Positions 8,445 to 15,386 of a DNA stretch of 48,046 nt are shown here, piece after piece. Positions within the stretch are counted from its first letter, which is position 1. Every line of letters starts with the position of its first letter. The notes under the pieces were generated by a model. It saw only the letters and a list, made by a program, of their open reading frames with translations, made no database searches and was not told the origin of the DNA. Where the stretch lies: positions 1-48,046 of the forward strand of contig JABHRR010000029.1 in assembly GCA_018670095.1 (NCBI GenBank), written 5' to 3'. A program made the position numbers and the translations under genes. Source of the stretch: Candidatus Woesearchaeota archaeon (GTDB lineage Archaea > Nanobdellota > Nanobdellia > Woesearchaeales > GW2011-AR9).

Positions 8445-9226
8445 GAGTAATCCCTCACCAGTTCTTCTGTTCCATCTGGTTTGATAAAAATAACTTTATT
8501 ATCTGATCCAAGTTTTATCCCAGATTTGCTGTCCAGTAATTTCTTCAACAGATATTCATCAGCAGTTTTGAATATACTGCCATCAATGTTATATCCAAGA
8601 TTTTGGAAATCTCCTTCAATCCTAACGATTGAACCTGATATTTCCTCAAATGCGTCAGAACCCATATTTCCTCGAGCATATATCTCTGAATCTTTAACAT
8701 TAGCACAAAAATAGTGATTAGCATTTCCTTCAAAATTAATTCTACACTTCTCAGCACCCCAAGCAAAATCAGAACCAACATTTCCTACTACATTAACAAC
8801 TAAAGGATAACCAAGGTCTCTATCTCTTAATTCTAAACAAACTTCATCTAAAGGAGGTAAGTCAACAAGATCTATCTGGTAATTATTATGTCCTGCAATA
8901 AACGCATTATCAACTAACTTACTGATAAAATATCCCAGATATCTTTTATAATCCTCATTATCTTTTAAATGCGGAGTTGCCTGTAAAAAAGCATTTAGTT
9001 CATGATTACTTAAAACATAAGGGATTCCTTGAAAGTATTTTTCATCTAATTCAAAAGGCACATCTTCAGGAATATCTCTTTCTAAAAACTTTTCAAAATT
9101 CTCAAGAACTTCAACAAGAACATTCTCACCAACAACTTCAACTCTTCTTTCACTTTCAATAACACCACTAGTGTGACTACTAAGAGATTCTTCCAACGAC
9201 TTCTTCTTCAATGCTAATTCATTCAT
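8441..9226 (-). CDS. P8: tagged beta-solenoid paralog, subgroup A
   Basis: 261 aa, near-identical to P10 in long stretches (LDEVCLELRDRDLGYPLVV, GSDFAWGAEKCRINFEGNAN, HYFCANVKDSEIYARGN). The two differ mainly just after the tag and in the last solenoid turn. The tag is KKKSLEESLSSHTSGVIES (SSHTSG). The tail is FIKPDGTEELVRDYS. Long identical DNA blocks with P10 and P3 point to recent duplication or gene conversion. It overlaps P9 upstream and P7 downstream by 4 bp each. The three ORFs listed on other frames here are shadows. Confidence 0.9.
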   Translation of the reverse strand: MNELALKKKSLEESLSSHTSGVIESERRVEVVGENVLVEVLENFEKFLERDIPEDVPFELDEKYFQGIPYVLSNHELNAFLQATPHLKDNEDYKRYLGYFISKLVDNAFIAGHNNYQIDLVDLPPLDEVCLELRDRDLGYPLVVNVVGNVGSDFAWGAEKCRINFEGNANHYFCANVKDSEIYARGNMGSDAFEEISGSIVRIEGDFQNLGYNIDGSIFKTADEYLLKKLLDSKSGIKLGSDNKVIFIKPDGTEELVRDYS

Positions 9227-10119
9227 CTTGTAACCTCCTGTAATTTGCCGTCTTCTAATTCTCTAAAGATTCTATTCTCCTGACCCCTAGGGACTCTATC
9301 ATAAAATGATTTTATAACTTCTTCATTAGGAGATATAAATTTACAAATTCGAGATTCTTTTCCTATTTTATAATCTCTAGAAAGATCTTCAATTCTAAAA
9401 GTCGAATGGTCAGATTTATTAGCAAGACAAAAACCATTTACTTTTCCTCTTAAATCAAAATAACAATCTGAAGATTTATATCCACAATTATGATCTACAT
9501 CTCCTTCAACAAAAAACTTAGAACTTACAGCTGTATGTCCAAGACCGTATGATGCTTTTCCTTTTATATGGGCATTAGAAACCTTAAAAAGGTATGCAAA
9601 GTTTTTTCCAACATCCCCTTCAACAATAGCTTCAACATAACTACTAGCAATAAAAATATCTTTAGGCAAAGCATAGCTTTTAATTTTAATTTTTAATTTA
9701 GGACCCGGATGTTCTTTACCTTCTAAAGCAAAAATAGGTGTTGCATCATCTTTTCCAAACAAACTTAAATCAAATTCAAAATCATTATGTCCCGCCCCAT
9801 AACTGGTCTGAATAACCCTCCTAAAAAATTCACCAAAAATATTGTCAGGATCTTTTTCATTTACATATGCTAAAGATGCCTGTAATAATATTTCAGCTTC
9901 TCCAGGCGTAAGAATTCCTAACAGACCTTTAAGTTTTTCATACCTAGCTCTTACAATTGAACCTAGACCTTCATCCAAAAAACTTTCAAATACTTTTAGA
10001 TGTAATCCTACTTTACTATCTCCAGCAACTTCTACTCCTTTCTTATCTTCAACTTGAGCAGTGTGACCACTAAGAGATTCTTCTAAACTTTTACCTTTCT
10101 TCAATTTTATTTTTTTCAT
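9223..10119 (-). CDS. P9: tagged beta-solenoid paralog, subgroup B
   Basis: 298 aa, sister of P7 with an extra Gly in the tag (KLKKGKSLEESLSGHTAQ). The middle domain has LTPGEAEILLQASLAYVNEK and VIQTSYGAGHNDFEF. The solenoid includes VEGDVGKNFAYLF, IKGKASYGLGHTAVSSKFF and VEGDVDHNCGYKSSDCYFDL. The tail is IFRELEDGKLQEVTR. Identity to P7 is clear at both ends but lower in the middle, so this pair duplicated earlier than P8/P10 or diverged faster. Confidence 0.9.
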   Translation of the reverse strand: MKKIKLKKGKSLEESLSGHTAQVEDKKGVEVAGDSKVGLHLKVFESFLDEGLGSIVRARYEKLKGLLGILTPGEAEILLQASLAYVNEKDPDNIFGEFFRRVIQTSYGAGHNDFEFDLSLFGKDDATPIFALEGKEHPGPKLKIKIKSYALPKDIFIASSYVEAIVEGDVGKNFAYLFKVSNAHIKGKASYGLGHTAVSSKFFVEGDVDHNCGYKSSDCYFDLRGKVNGFCLANKSDHSTFRIEDLSRDYKIGKESRICKFISPNEEVIKSFYDRVPRGQENRIFRELEDGKLQEVTR

Positions 10120-10901
10120 GAGTAATCCCTCACCAATTCTTCTGTTCCATCAGATTTGATAAAAACTACTTTATTATTTGTTCCAAGTTTTATTCCATAT
10201 CTTGGAATCAATAATTTCTTTAACAAATCTTCATCAGCAGTTTTGAATACATTACCACTCATGCTATATCCAAAAGCTTGGAAATCTCCTTCAATCCTAA
10301 CAATTGAACGTTCCATTTCTACAAATGCGCTAGAACCAATATTTCCTCGAGCATATATTTCTGAATCTTTAACATTAGCACAAAAATAGTGATTAGCATT
10401 TCCTTCAAAATTAATTCTACACTTCTCAGCGCCCCAAGCAAAATCAGAACCAACATTTCCTACCACATTAACAACTAAAGGATAACCAAGGTCTCTATCT
10501 CTTAATTCTAAACAAACTTCATCTAAAGGGGGTAAATCAACAAGATCTATCCGGTAATTATTATGTCCTGCAATAAATGCATTATCAACCAACTTACTGA
10601 TAAAATATCCCATATTTCTTTTATAATTCTCATCCTCTTTTAAATGTAAAGTTGCCCGTAAAAAAGCATTTAGTTCATGATTACTTAAAACATAAGGGAT
10701 TCCTAGAAATGGTTTTTTATCTAATTCAAAAGTTTCATCTTCAGGAATATCTTTTTCTAAAAACTTTTCAAAGTTCTGAACAACTTCAACAAGAACATTC
10801 TCACCAACAGTTTCAACTTTACTCTCACTTTCAATAACCTGAGCAGTGTGACCACTAAGAGAATCTTCCAATGACTTACCTTTCTTTATTGCTGCTTTCA
10901 T
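10116..10901 (-). CDS. P10: tagged beta-solenoid paralog, subgroup A
   Basis: 261 aa. The tag is AIKKGKSLEDSLSGHTAQ, carrying the KKGKS insertion otherwise seen in P9, its downstream neighbour. That shared feature may reflect local gene conversion. The body matches P8 (see P8), with ERSIVRIEGDFQAFGYSMSG as its distinctive last turn. The tail is FIKSDGTEELVRDYS. Transcribed before P9, it gives the order A-B-A-B across P10-P7. Confidence 0.9.
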   Translation of the reverse strand: MKAAIKKGKSLEDSLSGHTAQVIESESKVETVGENVLVEVVQNFEKFLEKDIPEDETFELDKKPFLGIPYVLSNHELNAFLRATLHLKEDENYKRNMGYFISKLVDNAFIAGHNNYRIDLVDLPPLDEVCLELRDRDLGYPLVVNVVGNVGSDFAWGAEKCRINFEGNANHYFCANVKDSEIYARGNIGSSAFVEMERSIVRIEGDFQAFGYSMSGNVFKTADEDLLKKLLIPRYGIKLGTNNKVVFIKSDGTEELVRDYS

Positions 10902-11692
10902 TTCTCAACCACCAATAATTCTTTTTTACCATCTGGATGAACAAAATAAATTTCATTATACTTAAGAGCTTCAGCATATATTGCAGTATATTTCTTTCTA
11001 ATAATTTCAAACGATTCTCTATCTGAAATTAAAGCAGTAGATCCTTTCGCATTAACAAGATTAATGTTTTCAACCCTACTTTTTAAATCAAATAAACAAT
11101 TAGATGAACAAAAACCAGTCATCACACCAACATCTCCACTAACATAAAATTCAGAATTATTAGCACGATCCCCACAATAAAAACCTGTATCACCATCTAA
11201 ATAAAATTTAACATCATTTGAATTAACACCTAAGTGGGTTCCAACATTTCCTTTAACTCTGATAGATAAAGGTTGTTCTTGAGATCCATCTAAAAAAGCA
11301 CCCATCGCTGATAAAAGTCTTAGATTCTGAACATTCAAATCAAATAATGAATTGCCATCATTATAAGATGTTTGTATTAACCCACTCAAAAATATAGAAG
11401 TATTTAACAAATAATAAGAATGGTCTTCATTAGTAATAGTTGATTGTAAAAAAGTATTAATCTCGGCAGGACTTAAAACAGTCTTAATTTGATCTCTAAT
11501 TCTAACCCAAGCATTTACATCAAGATCACCATCTGTAATAAAATTTCTATCAAGAAATTCTCTATACTGATCAAGAACACCACCAAACTTACCATCTCCA
11601 ACAGTTTCAACTCTACTCTCACTTTCAATAACACCACTAGTGTGACCACTAAGCGAATCTTCCAATGACTTCTTCTTCAAAGCTGTATTCAT
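10898..11692 (-). CDS. P11: tagged beta-solenoid paralog, subgroup C
   Basis: 264 aa, clustered with P12 and P13 as a tandem triplet. The middle domain contains LSPAEINTFLQSTITNEDHS, NTSIFLSGLIQTSYNDGNS and FDLNVQNL. The solenoid starts IRVKGNVGTHLGVNSNDVKF and continues with LDGDTGFYCGDRANNSEFYV. It is followed by NAKGSTALISDRESFE, a block conserved only in this subgroup. The tail is IYFVHPDGKKELLVVEK. Ribosome site GGTGG lies in the upstream gene's LVIEK codons. Tag variant HTSGVIES. Confidence 0.9.
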   Translation of the reverse strand: MNTALKKKSLEDSLSGHTSGVIESESRVETVGDGKFGGVLDQYREFLDRNFITDGDLDVNAWVRIRDQIKTVLSPAEINTFLQSTITNEDHSYYLLNTSIFLSGLIQTSYNDGNSLFDLNVQNLRLLSAMGAFLDGSQEQPLSIRVKGNVGTHLGVNSNDVKFYLDGDTGFYCGDRANNSEFYVSGDVGVMTGFCSSNCLFDLKSRVENINLVNAKGSTALISDRESFEIIRKKYTAIYAEALKYNEIYFVHPDGKKELLVVEK

Positions 11693-12492
11693 TTTTCAAT
11701 CACCAAAAGTTCTTTATGTCCATCTGGATGAACAAAATAAATTTCATTACGTTCAAGTGCTTCAGCACGCACTACTCCAGCATATTTCTCTCTAGTTCTT
11801 TCAAACAAGTCTCTATCTGAAATTAAAAAAGTAGATCCTTTCGCATTAGCAAGATAAATATCTTTAACTTTACCTCGCAAATCAAATAAACTGTCACGAG
11901 AACCAAAACCAACCCCAGAAACATCTCCCTCAATATAAAATTCAGAATTTTGACTACAAGAACCACAAAAGAGAGTAGTATTTCCATTTAAATAAAACTT
12001 AACATCTTTAGAACTAACACCTAAATAGCTGTCTATATTACCATTAACTTTTATAGATAAAGGTTGTTCTTGAGATCCGTCCAAAAAAGCCCCTATGGCC
12101 CACAAAGAATTAAAATTCTGAACATTCAAATCAAAAGACGAATTACCATCATTATAAGACTCCTGAATTAATCCACTTAAAAATAAAGAAGTATTTGACC
12201 AATAAAGAGGATGATCATCACAGATAGCAGTTAATTGTAAAAAATTATTAATTTCTTCAGGGGTTAAAGTCCGTTTAACTAAATCAAAAGCATAACTTAC
12301 ATCCTCAGCATCAAAAGCACTACCTTGATAATTAAAAATCAAATTCTTATCAAGAAATTCTTTATACTGATCAAGAATATCCCTTAATTCATTTTCCCCA
12401 ACAACTTCTACTAATCTCTCACTTTCAATAGTACCGCCAGTGTGACCATTAAGAGATTCTTCCAATGACTTCTTCTTCAGTGCGGTATTCAT
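11689..12492 (-). CDS. P12: tagged beta-solenoid paralog, subgroup C
   Basis: 267 aa. Tag KKKSLEESLNGHTGGTIES is the most altered around the HT core (NGHTGG). The middle domain carries LTPEEINNFLQLTAICDDHP and FLSGLIQESYNDGNSSFDL. Solenoid turns include VNGNIDSYLGVSSKDVKFYL and IEGDVSGVGFGSRDSLFDL. The tail is IYFVHPDGHKELLVIEK. It overlaps P13 and P11 by 4 bp each. Closest by eye to P11. Confidence 0.9.
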   Translation of the reverse strand: MNTALKKKSLEESLNGHTGGTIESERLVEVVGENELRDILDQYKEFLDKNLIFNYQGSAFDAEDVSYAFDLVKRTLTPEEINNFLQLTAICDDHPLYWSNTSLFLSGLIQESYNDGNSSFDLNVQNFNSLWAIGAFLDGSQEQPLSIKVNGNIDSYLGVSSKDVKFYLNGNTTLFCGSCSQNSEFYIEGDVSGVGFGSRDSLFDLRGKVKDIYLANAKGSTFLISDRDLFERTREKYAGVVRAEALERNEIYFVHPDGHKELLVIEK

Positions 12493-13286
12493 TTTTCAAC
12501 CACCAAAAGTTCTTTAGTATTATCAGGATGAACAAAATAAACCCCGTTATATTCAAGAGCTTCAACATGAGGAGTTTTTGTATGATATTCACTAATTCTT
12601 TTAAACGATTCTGGGTCTGAAATTAAAACAGTAGAACCTTTTGCATTAGTAAGATGAAGTCCATCAACTTTACCACGCAAATCAAACAGACAATCAGATG
12701 AACCAAAACCAGCCACGCGAGAAACATTTCCACTAATATAAAATTTAGAATTACAAGCCAAGGAACCACAAAACTTATCTGTATCACCATCCAAATAAAA
12801 CTTAACACCACCCGAATTTATACCAAAATAACCAGCTACATTTCCTTTTACTCTAACAGAATAAGGGTGTTCTCTAGTTCTACATAAAAATGCTCCAACC
12901 CCTTCTAAAGGTTTTAATCCTTGAACATTCAAATCAAAAAATTCATTACCATCATTAAAAGACGCCTGTATTAATCCACTCAGAAACAAAGAAGTATTTC
13001 TACAATAGTAAGAATGATCTTCATTAATTATAGTTGTTTTCAAAAAAGCATTAATTTCTTTAGGACTTAAAACAGTTTTAACTTGAGCAAAAGTAATATA
13101 TCTTGCTTGATAATTAAACCCGGTAGAATTAAAATCTATCTCCAGAAACTCTTGATACTGATCAAATAAAACTTTAAACTTATTCCCTCCAACAACTTCA
13201 ACGGCCCTAGAACTATCTACATGAGCAGTATGTCCTTCTAGCATAGTCTCCAGACTAGGTCCTTTCTTCAAATGGTTGTGGGTCAT
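12489..13286 (-). CDS. P13: tagged beta-solenoid paralog, subgroup C, first of the array
   Basis: The track start at 13301 is a TTG. I prefer the ATG at 13286 (265 aa) because TGAGGATTATAATT is a well-placed ribosome site and the tag then starts about five residues in, as in its relatives. The tag is the most diverged of the family (LKKGPSLETMLEGHTAHVDS), keeping SLE, L and HT. The body is typical of subgroup C (INAFLKTTIINEDHSYYCRN, FLSGLIQASFNDGNEFFDL, LDGDTDKFCGSLACNSKFYI). The tail is VYFVHPDNTKELLVVEK. It lies directly downstream of the ATPase gene. Confidence 0.88.
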   Translation of the reverse strand: MTHNHLKKGPSLETMLEGHTAHVDSSRAVEVVGGNKFKVLFDQYQEFLEIDFNSTGFNYQARYITFAQVKTVLSPKEINAFLKTTIINEDHSYYCRNTSLFLSGLIQASFNDGNEFFDLNVQGLKPLEGVGAFLCRTREHPYSVRVKGNVAGYFGINSGGVKFYLDGDTDKFCGSLACNSKFYISGNVSRVAGFGSSDCLFDLRGKVDGLHLTNAKGSTVLISDPESFKRISEYHTKTPHVEALEYNGVYFVHPDNTKELLVVEK

Positions 13287-13297
13287 AATTATAATCC

Positions 13298-14689
13298 TCA
13301 AAATCCTTGAGGTCTAATCTCTCTAAATCTGTGAACATATTCTTTTACGAGAGGGTGATCAATCTTAGTAGCCGTTAACAAATCATTAGCTCTTGCTTTT
13401 TGATCTTCTGTTAAACTACCATCATTTTTCAAAGCTACAACTAACAAATCAATATCCTGTTTTACACTGGCATAATTTGATTCTATTTTTTTAACCAAAG
13501 CTCTTGAAAAATGCATTTCTTTAGGTTCTCCAAATAAACCTTCTCTATTTTTTTCTTCCCAGTCACCTTTAAAGTCTGGCGTGAATTCAACCCGATGACC
13601 TAAAACATGCGGAGCCATAGCTTCAATAAACTCTTTACCAACTTCACTTGCACCAGTTAAATATGCTAAAGCTTTTGCATAATCTTTCATAGCTCTTATT
13701 GCTCTTGGAGAACATCCGTTCTCAACAGAAGTACTCGCCAAAGATTGAGCATGGTTAGATGTATCAACTGGATCATTGCTTCTCTTTCGACCAAAAGTGG
13801 GTGTACTGTTCAACTCACTATTAATCATCTGAGTTAAAACCTTTGCTTCTGTACTCAATGGAATATCTCTTATCCGAGCCATAACTTCTCTCTTCAAATC
13901 ATTATCAAAAACAGTAGTTCCAACTTCTCCAGTCTCTAATTTCTGGACATAAGACAATTTTGCCTCTTCTATTTTTTCAAATTTTTCTTTAATCTCAATT
14001 GATTGATTATTAACAATTCCCATAATCCTTTCAGTCAAAGAAGTATCCCATAATTCATCTCTAATATTATCCCGAGCGTTTTCAATATCATCATCGTAAA
14101 GTGCCCCAATATATCCAATTTCTATGTGTGCACCAAACCTATCTCTTAAAGGTGGAATCATAATATGATTACCATCATCTGGATGGTTTGCAGTAGAAAT
14201 AAACGGTGTTTTCCCTGAATAAAAAGTTGAATTTAAATAATTAAATCTACCAGTTTCTAAAGCGTTTAAAAGTTCGTCCTGATTACCTCCAGGTAAACGA
14301 TTAATCTCGTCAATTATTCTTACCGGTAAATAAGCACTTAATAACCAAATAACTGATTCTTCTTTAGACAATTTAGAAAAATCAGGTCTAGCAATCATAG
14401 TTTCATAAGTTTGATCGGGATGACCTTGAATCTGGGCCGCTTCATATAAATCGAATGGAAATCCACTCATTACTGAACTAACAACTTTAGCAGCAGTAGT
14501 TTTAGCGAATCCGGGTTCACCAACTAATAAAGGATTCTGATCCATGATATATGATAAAGCTAATAGAGTAGTATTCCAATGTGGAACTTCTATATCCCCA
14601 CCGATTCTTTTAGTTTCTGGATCTATAAAGAAATATTTTCCAATAACATCAATGTTCTTTTGTAAGCCTAATTTATATTTATCTTCCAT
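13298..14689 (-). CDS. MoxR-type AAA+ ATPase
   Basis: 463 aa. Walker A is GEPGFAKTT (57-65) and Walker B is RIIDEI (~124-129). It is followed by the MoxR-typical segment GGNQDELLNALETGRF, a sensor segment STANHPDDG and an arginine-finger-like LRDRFGAHIEIGY. MoxR ATPases are chaperone-like remodelers that work with VWA proteins encoded nearby (for example RavA/ViaA, CbbQ/CbbO, NorQ/NorD), and a VWA partner is present in this operon. The C-terminal ~150 residues form helices with SPRAIRAMKDYAKALAYLTG, the usual lid-type region. The start has a strong AGGAGTG site and lies inside the last codons of the RHH gene (11-nt overlap). Cytoplasmic; substrate not known. Confidence 0.93.
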   Translation of the reverse strand: MEDKYKLGLQKNIDVIGKYFFIDPETKRIGGDIEVPHWNTTLLALSYIMDQNPLLVGEPGFAKTTAAKVVSSVMSGFPFDLYEAAQIQGHPDQTYETMIARPDFSKLSKEESVIWLLSAYLPVRIIDEINRLPGGNQDELLNALETGRFNYLNSTFYSGKTPFISTANHPDDGNHIMIPPLRDRFGAHIEIGYIGALYDDDIENARDNIRDELWDTSLTERIMGIVNNQSIEIKEKFEKIEEAKLSYVQKLETGEVGTTVFDNDLKREVMARIRDIPLSTEAKVLTQMINSELNSTPTFGRKRSNDPVDTSNHAQSLASTSVENGCSPRAIRAMKDYAKALAYLTGASEVGKEFIEAMAPHVLGHRVEFTPDFKGDWEEKNREGLFGEPKEMHFSRALVKKIESNYASVKQDIDLLVVALKNDGSLTEDQKARANDLLTATKIDHPLVKEYVHRFREIRPQGF

Positions 14690-14840
14690 TTTTTTTCACT
14701 CCTTTCTCTGAATTGTCAATGAAACTATTAACAGCAAATTCTATAACGTGACTCTTATTACGAAATTTTCCTGACTCAATAAGATTTTCAATCTCATTCA
14801 CAGTCTTTTCTTCAACACTAACACTAAGCTTTCGTTTCAT
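14679..14840 (-). CDS. Ribbon-helix-helix (CopG/MetJ-fold) DNA-binding regulator
   Basis: 53 aa, below the ORF-track cutoff. The sequence begins MKRKLSVSVEEKTVNEIENL and continues ESGKFRNKSHVIEFAVNSFI. This is the standard RHH pattern: a basic beta strand (KLSVSV), helix 1 (EEKTVNEIENLIES), the FRNKSHV turn, and helix 2. RHH proteins bind palindromic or repeated operators as dimers. It is the first gene of the 16-gene operon and overlaps the MoxR start by 11 nt. A perfect 14-bp palindrome lies just upstream of its ATG, between it and the TATA box, consistent with autorepression. The gene appears leaderless. Confidence 0.88.
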   Translation of the reverse strand: MKRKLSVSVEEKTVNEIENLIESGKFRNKSHVIEFAVNSFIDNSEKGVKKNGR

Positions 14841-14874
14841 ACTACCGCGTAGTAATTACTACTACTTATAAATC
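14841..14874 (-). promoter_or_regulatory. Operon promoter with palindromic operator
   Basis: On the minus strand TTTATAAG (14866-14873) is a TATA-like box about 27 nt upstream of the RHH ATG, so transcription should start at or near the ATG. Between them lies the perfect palindrome gtagtaattactac (14849-14862), with an extra ACTAC half-site at each side (14841-14845 and 14861-14865). A repressor bound there would cover the transcription start. The RHH product is the obvious candidate ligand. Confidence 0.7.
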
Positions 14875-15116
14875 TTTTGGTGATAACACTCCTGCCCAAT
14901 AGTAAATTCAAGAGATTATCAATTTCAGCCAACAACCAAATTCTCTATTTAGTAGCACTGAGACAAATTCGTCATCAGTAGTAAAACTGTTTTTCACTTC
15001 CAAAATGGTATCAGCTTGGAGTATATATTTTCCACTTCAACATTCTTTATAAACCGATTCTATTTCCAAAGAAGCTAGGTAGATGTTTATAAAAAAGAGG
15101 GGTGGGTGTTTTCAAT
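14875..15116. promoter_or_regulatory. Divergent control region with half-operators and a plus-strand promoter
   Basis: No long gene here. I see half-operator-like AGTAG at 14951-14955 and AGTAGTAAAAC at 14977-14987. A TATA-like ctttataaacc (15045-15055) lies about 60-70 nt upstream of the small ORF at 15117, with a second one (gtttataaaaaag) near 15085. A strong ribosome site gaggggtgggtg (15097-15108) sits 8 nt before that ATG. The rest of the stretch shows nothing I can name. Confidence 0.45.
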
Positions 15117-15194
15117 ATGTCAAAAATTTCTTACAAAGCAGCAATGAGTTGTCACACATTAAGTTCTTTCATAGAAAGTGAAGAAGAAGAATAA
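15117..15194 (+). CDS. 25-aa ORF resembling the N-terminal tag of P1-P13
   Basis: The peptide starts MSKISYKAAMSCHTLSSF and ends IESEEEE. Aligned without gaps to the paralog tag, KISYKAAMSCHT matches KKSLEESLSGHT at K, S, S, H and T, with Met for Leu, Cys for Gly and Ala for Ser. Both then continue to IESE. It has its own strong ribosome site, an upstream in-frame stop at 15090, a TATA-like box, and a T-rich stretch right after the stop. These support a real gene rather than a chance ORF. A free tag could compete with or regulate the tag-binding machine (inference). It may also be a decayed remnant of a paralog 5' end. Confidence 0.6.
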   Translation: MSKISYKAAMSCHTLSSFIESEEEE

Positions 15195-15220
15195 TTTATT
15201 TTTATTTATTAAACATCTTA
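15195..15220 (+). terminator. T-rich putative terminator after the small ORF
   Basis: tttatttttatttatt directly follows the stop codon, in the T-rich style of archaeal termination. There is no clear hairpin. Confidence 0.35.
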
Positions 15221-15336
15221 TTAAACAATATTTCTTTAACAATATGAAAAGAGATCAACATATTTAATTATATAAATAACACAATTATCTGGATAAAATT
15301 TAATAGTTCTCAAAATATAAATCCATCATCATCCCC

Positions 15337-15366
15337 CAGTAGTAATTCCCATAAGATTTATAAACA
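15337..15366 (+). promoter_or_regulatory. Promoter of the NlpC-like gene with a half-operator
   Basis: gatttataaac (15355-15365) is a TATA-like box about 26 nt before the ATG at 15387, so the transcript is probably leaderless. Just upstream, agtagtaatt (15338-15347) repeats one half of the palindrome in front of the RHH gene. Its other half is not conserved. This hints that the two divergent units may share a regulator. Confidence 0.45.
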
Positions 15367-15386
15367 CAAGCCTATTATACACCAAT

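Noticed and set aside
328-13286. Ribosomally made modified peptide (RiPP) reading of the conserved N-terminal tags
   Set aside because: The tags are leader-like, but the proteins are long folded chains with no core-peptide pattern, and no modifying enzyme lies in the operon. The radical SAM gene at 36690 is far away and of a different type.
328-13286. Glutamate synthase or formylmethanofuran dehydrogenase subunits
   Set aside because: Only the turn pattern is shared. No catalytic domains or partner subunits occur.
5635-14689. Cobaltochelatase CobS/CobT or gas-vesicle GvpN-type assignment for the ATPase/VWA pair
   Set aside because: No CobN-like or gas-vesicle structural gene is present. The VWA protein has an HEVGH domain that CobT lacks.
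1-14840. CRISPR array or integron-like repeat structure
   Set aside because: The repeats are whole coding genes with overlapping stops and starts. There are no short spaced repeats, integrase or attC-like sites.
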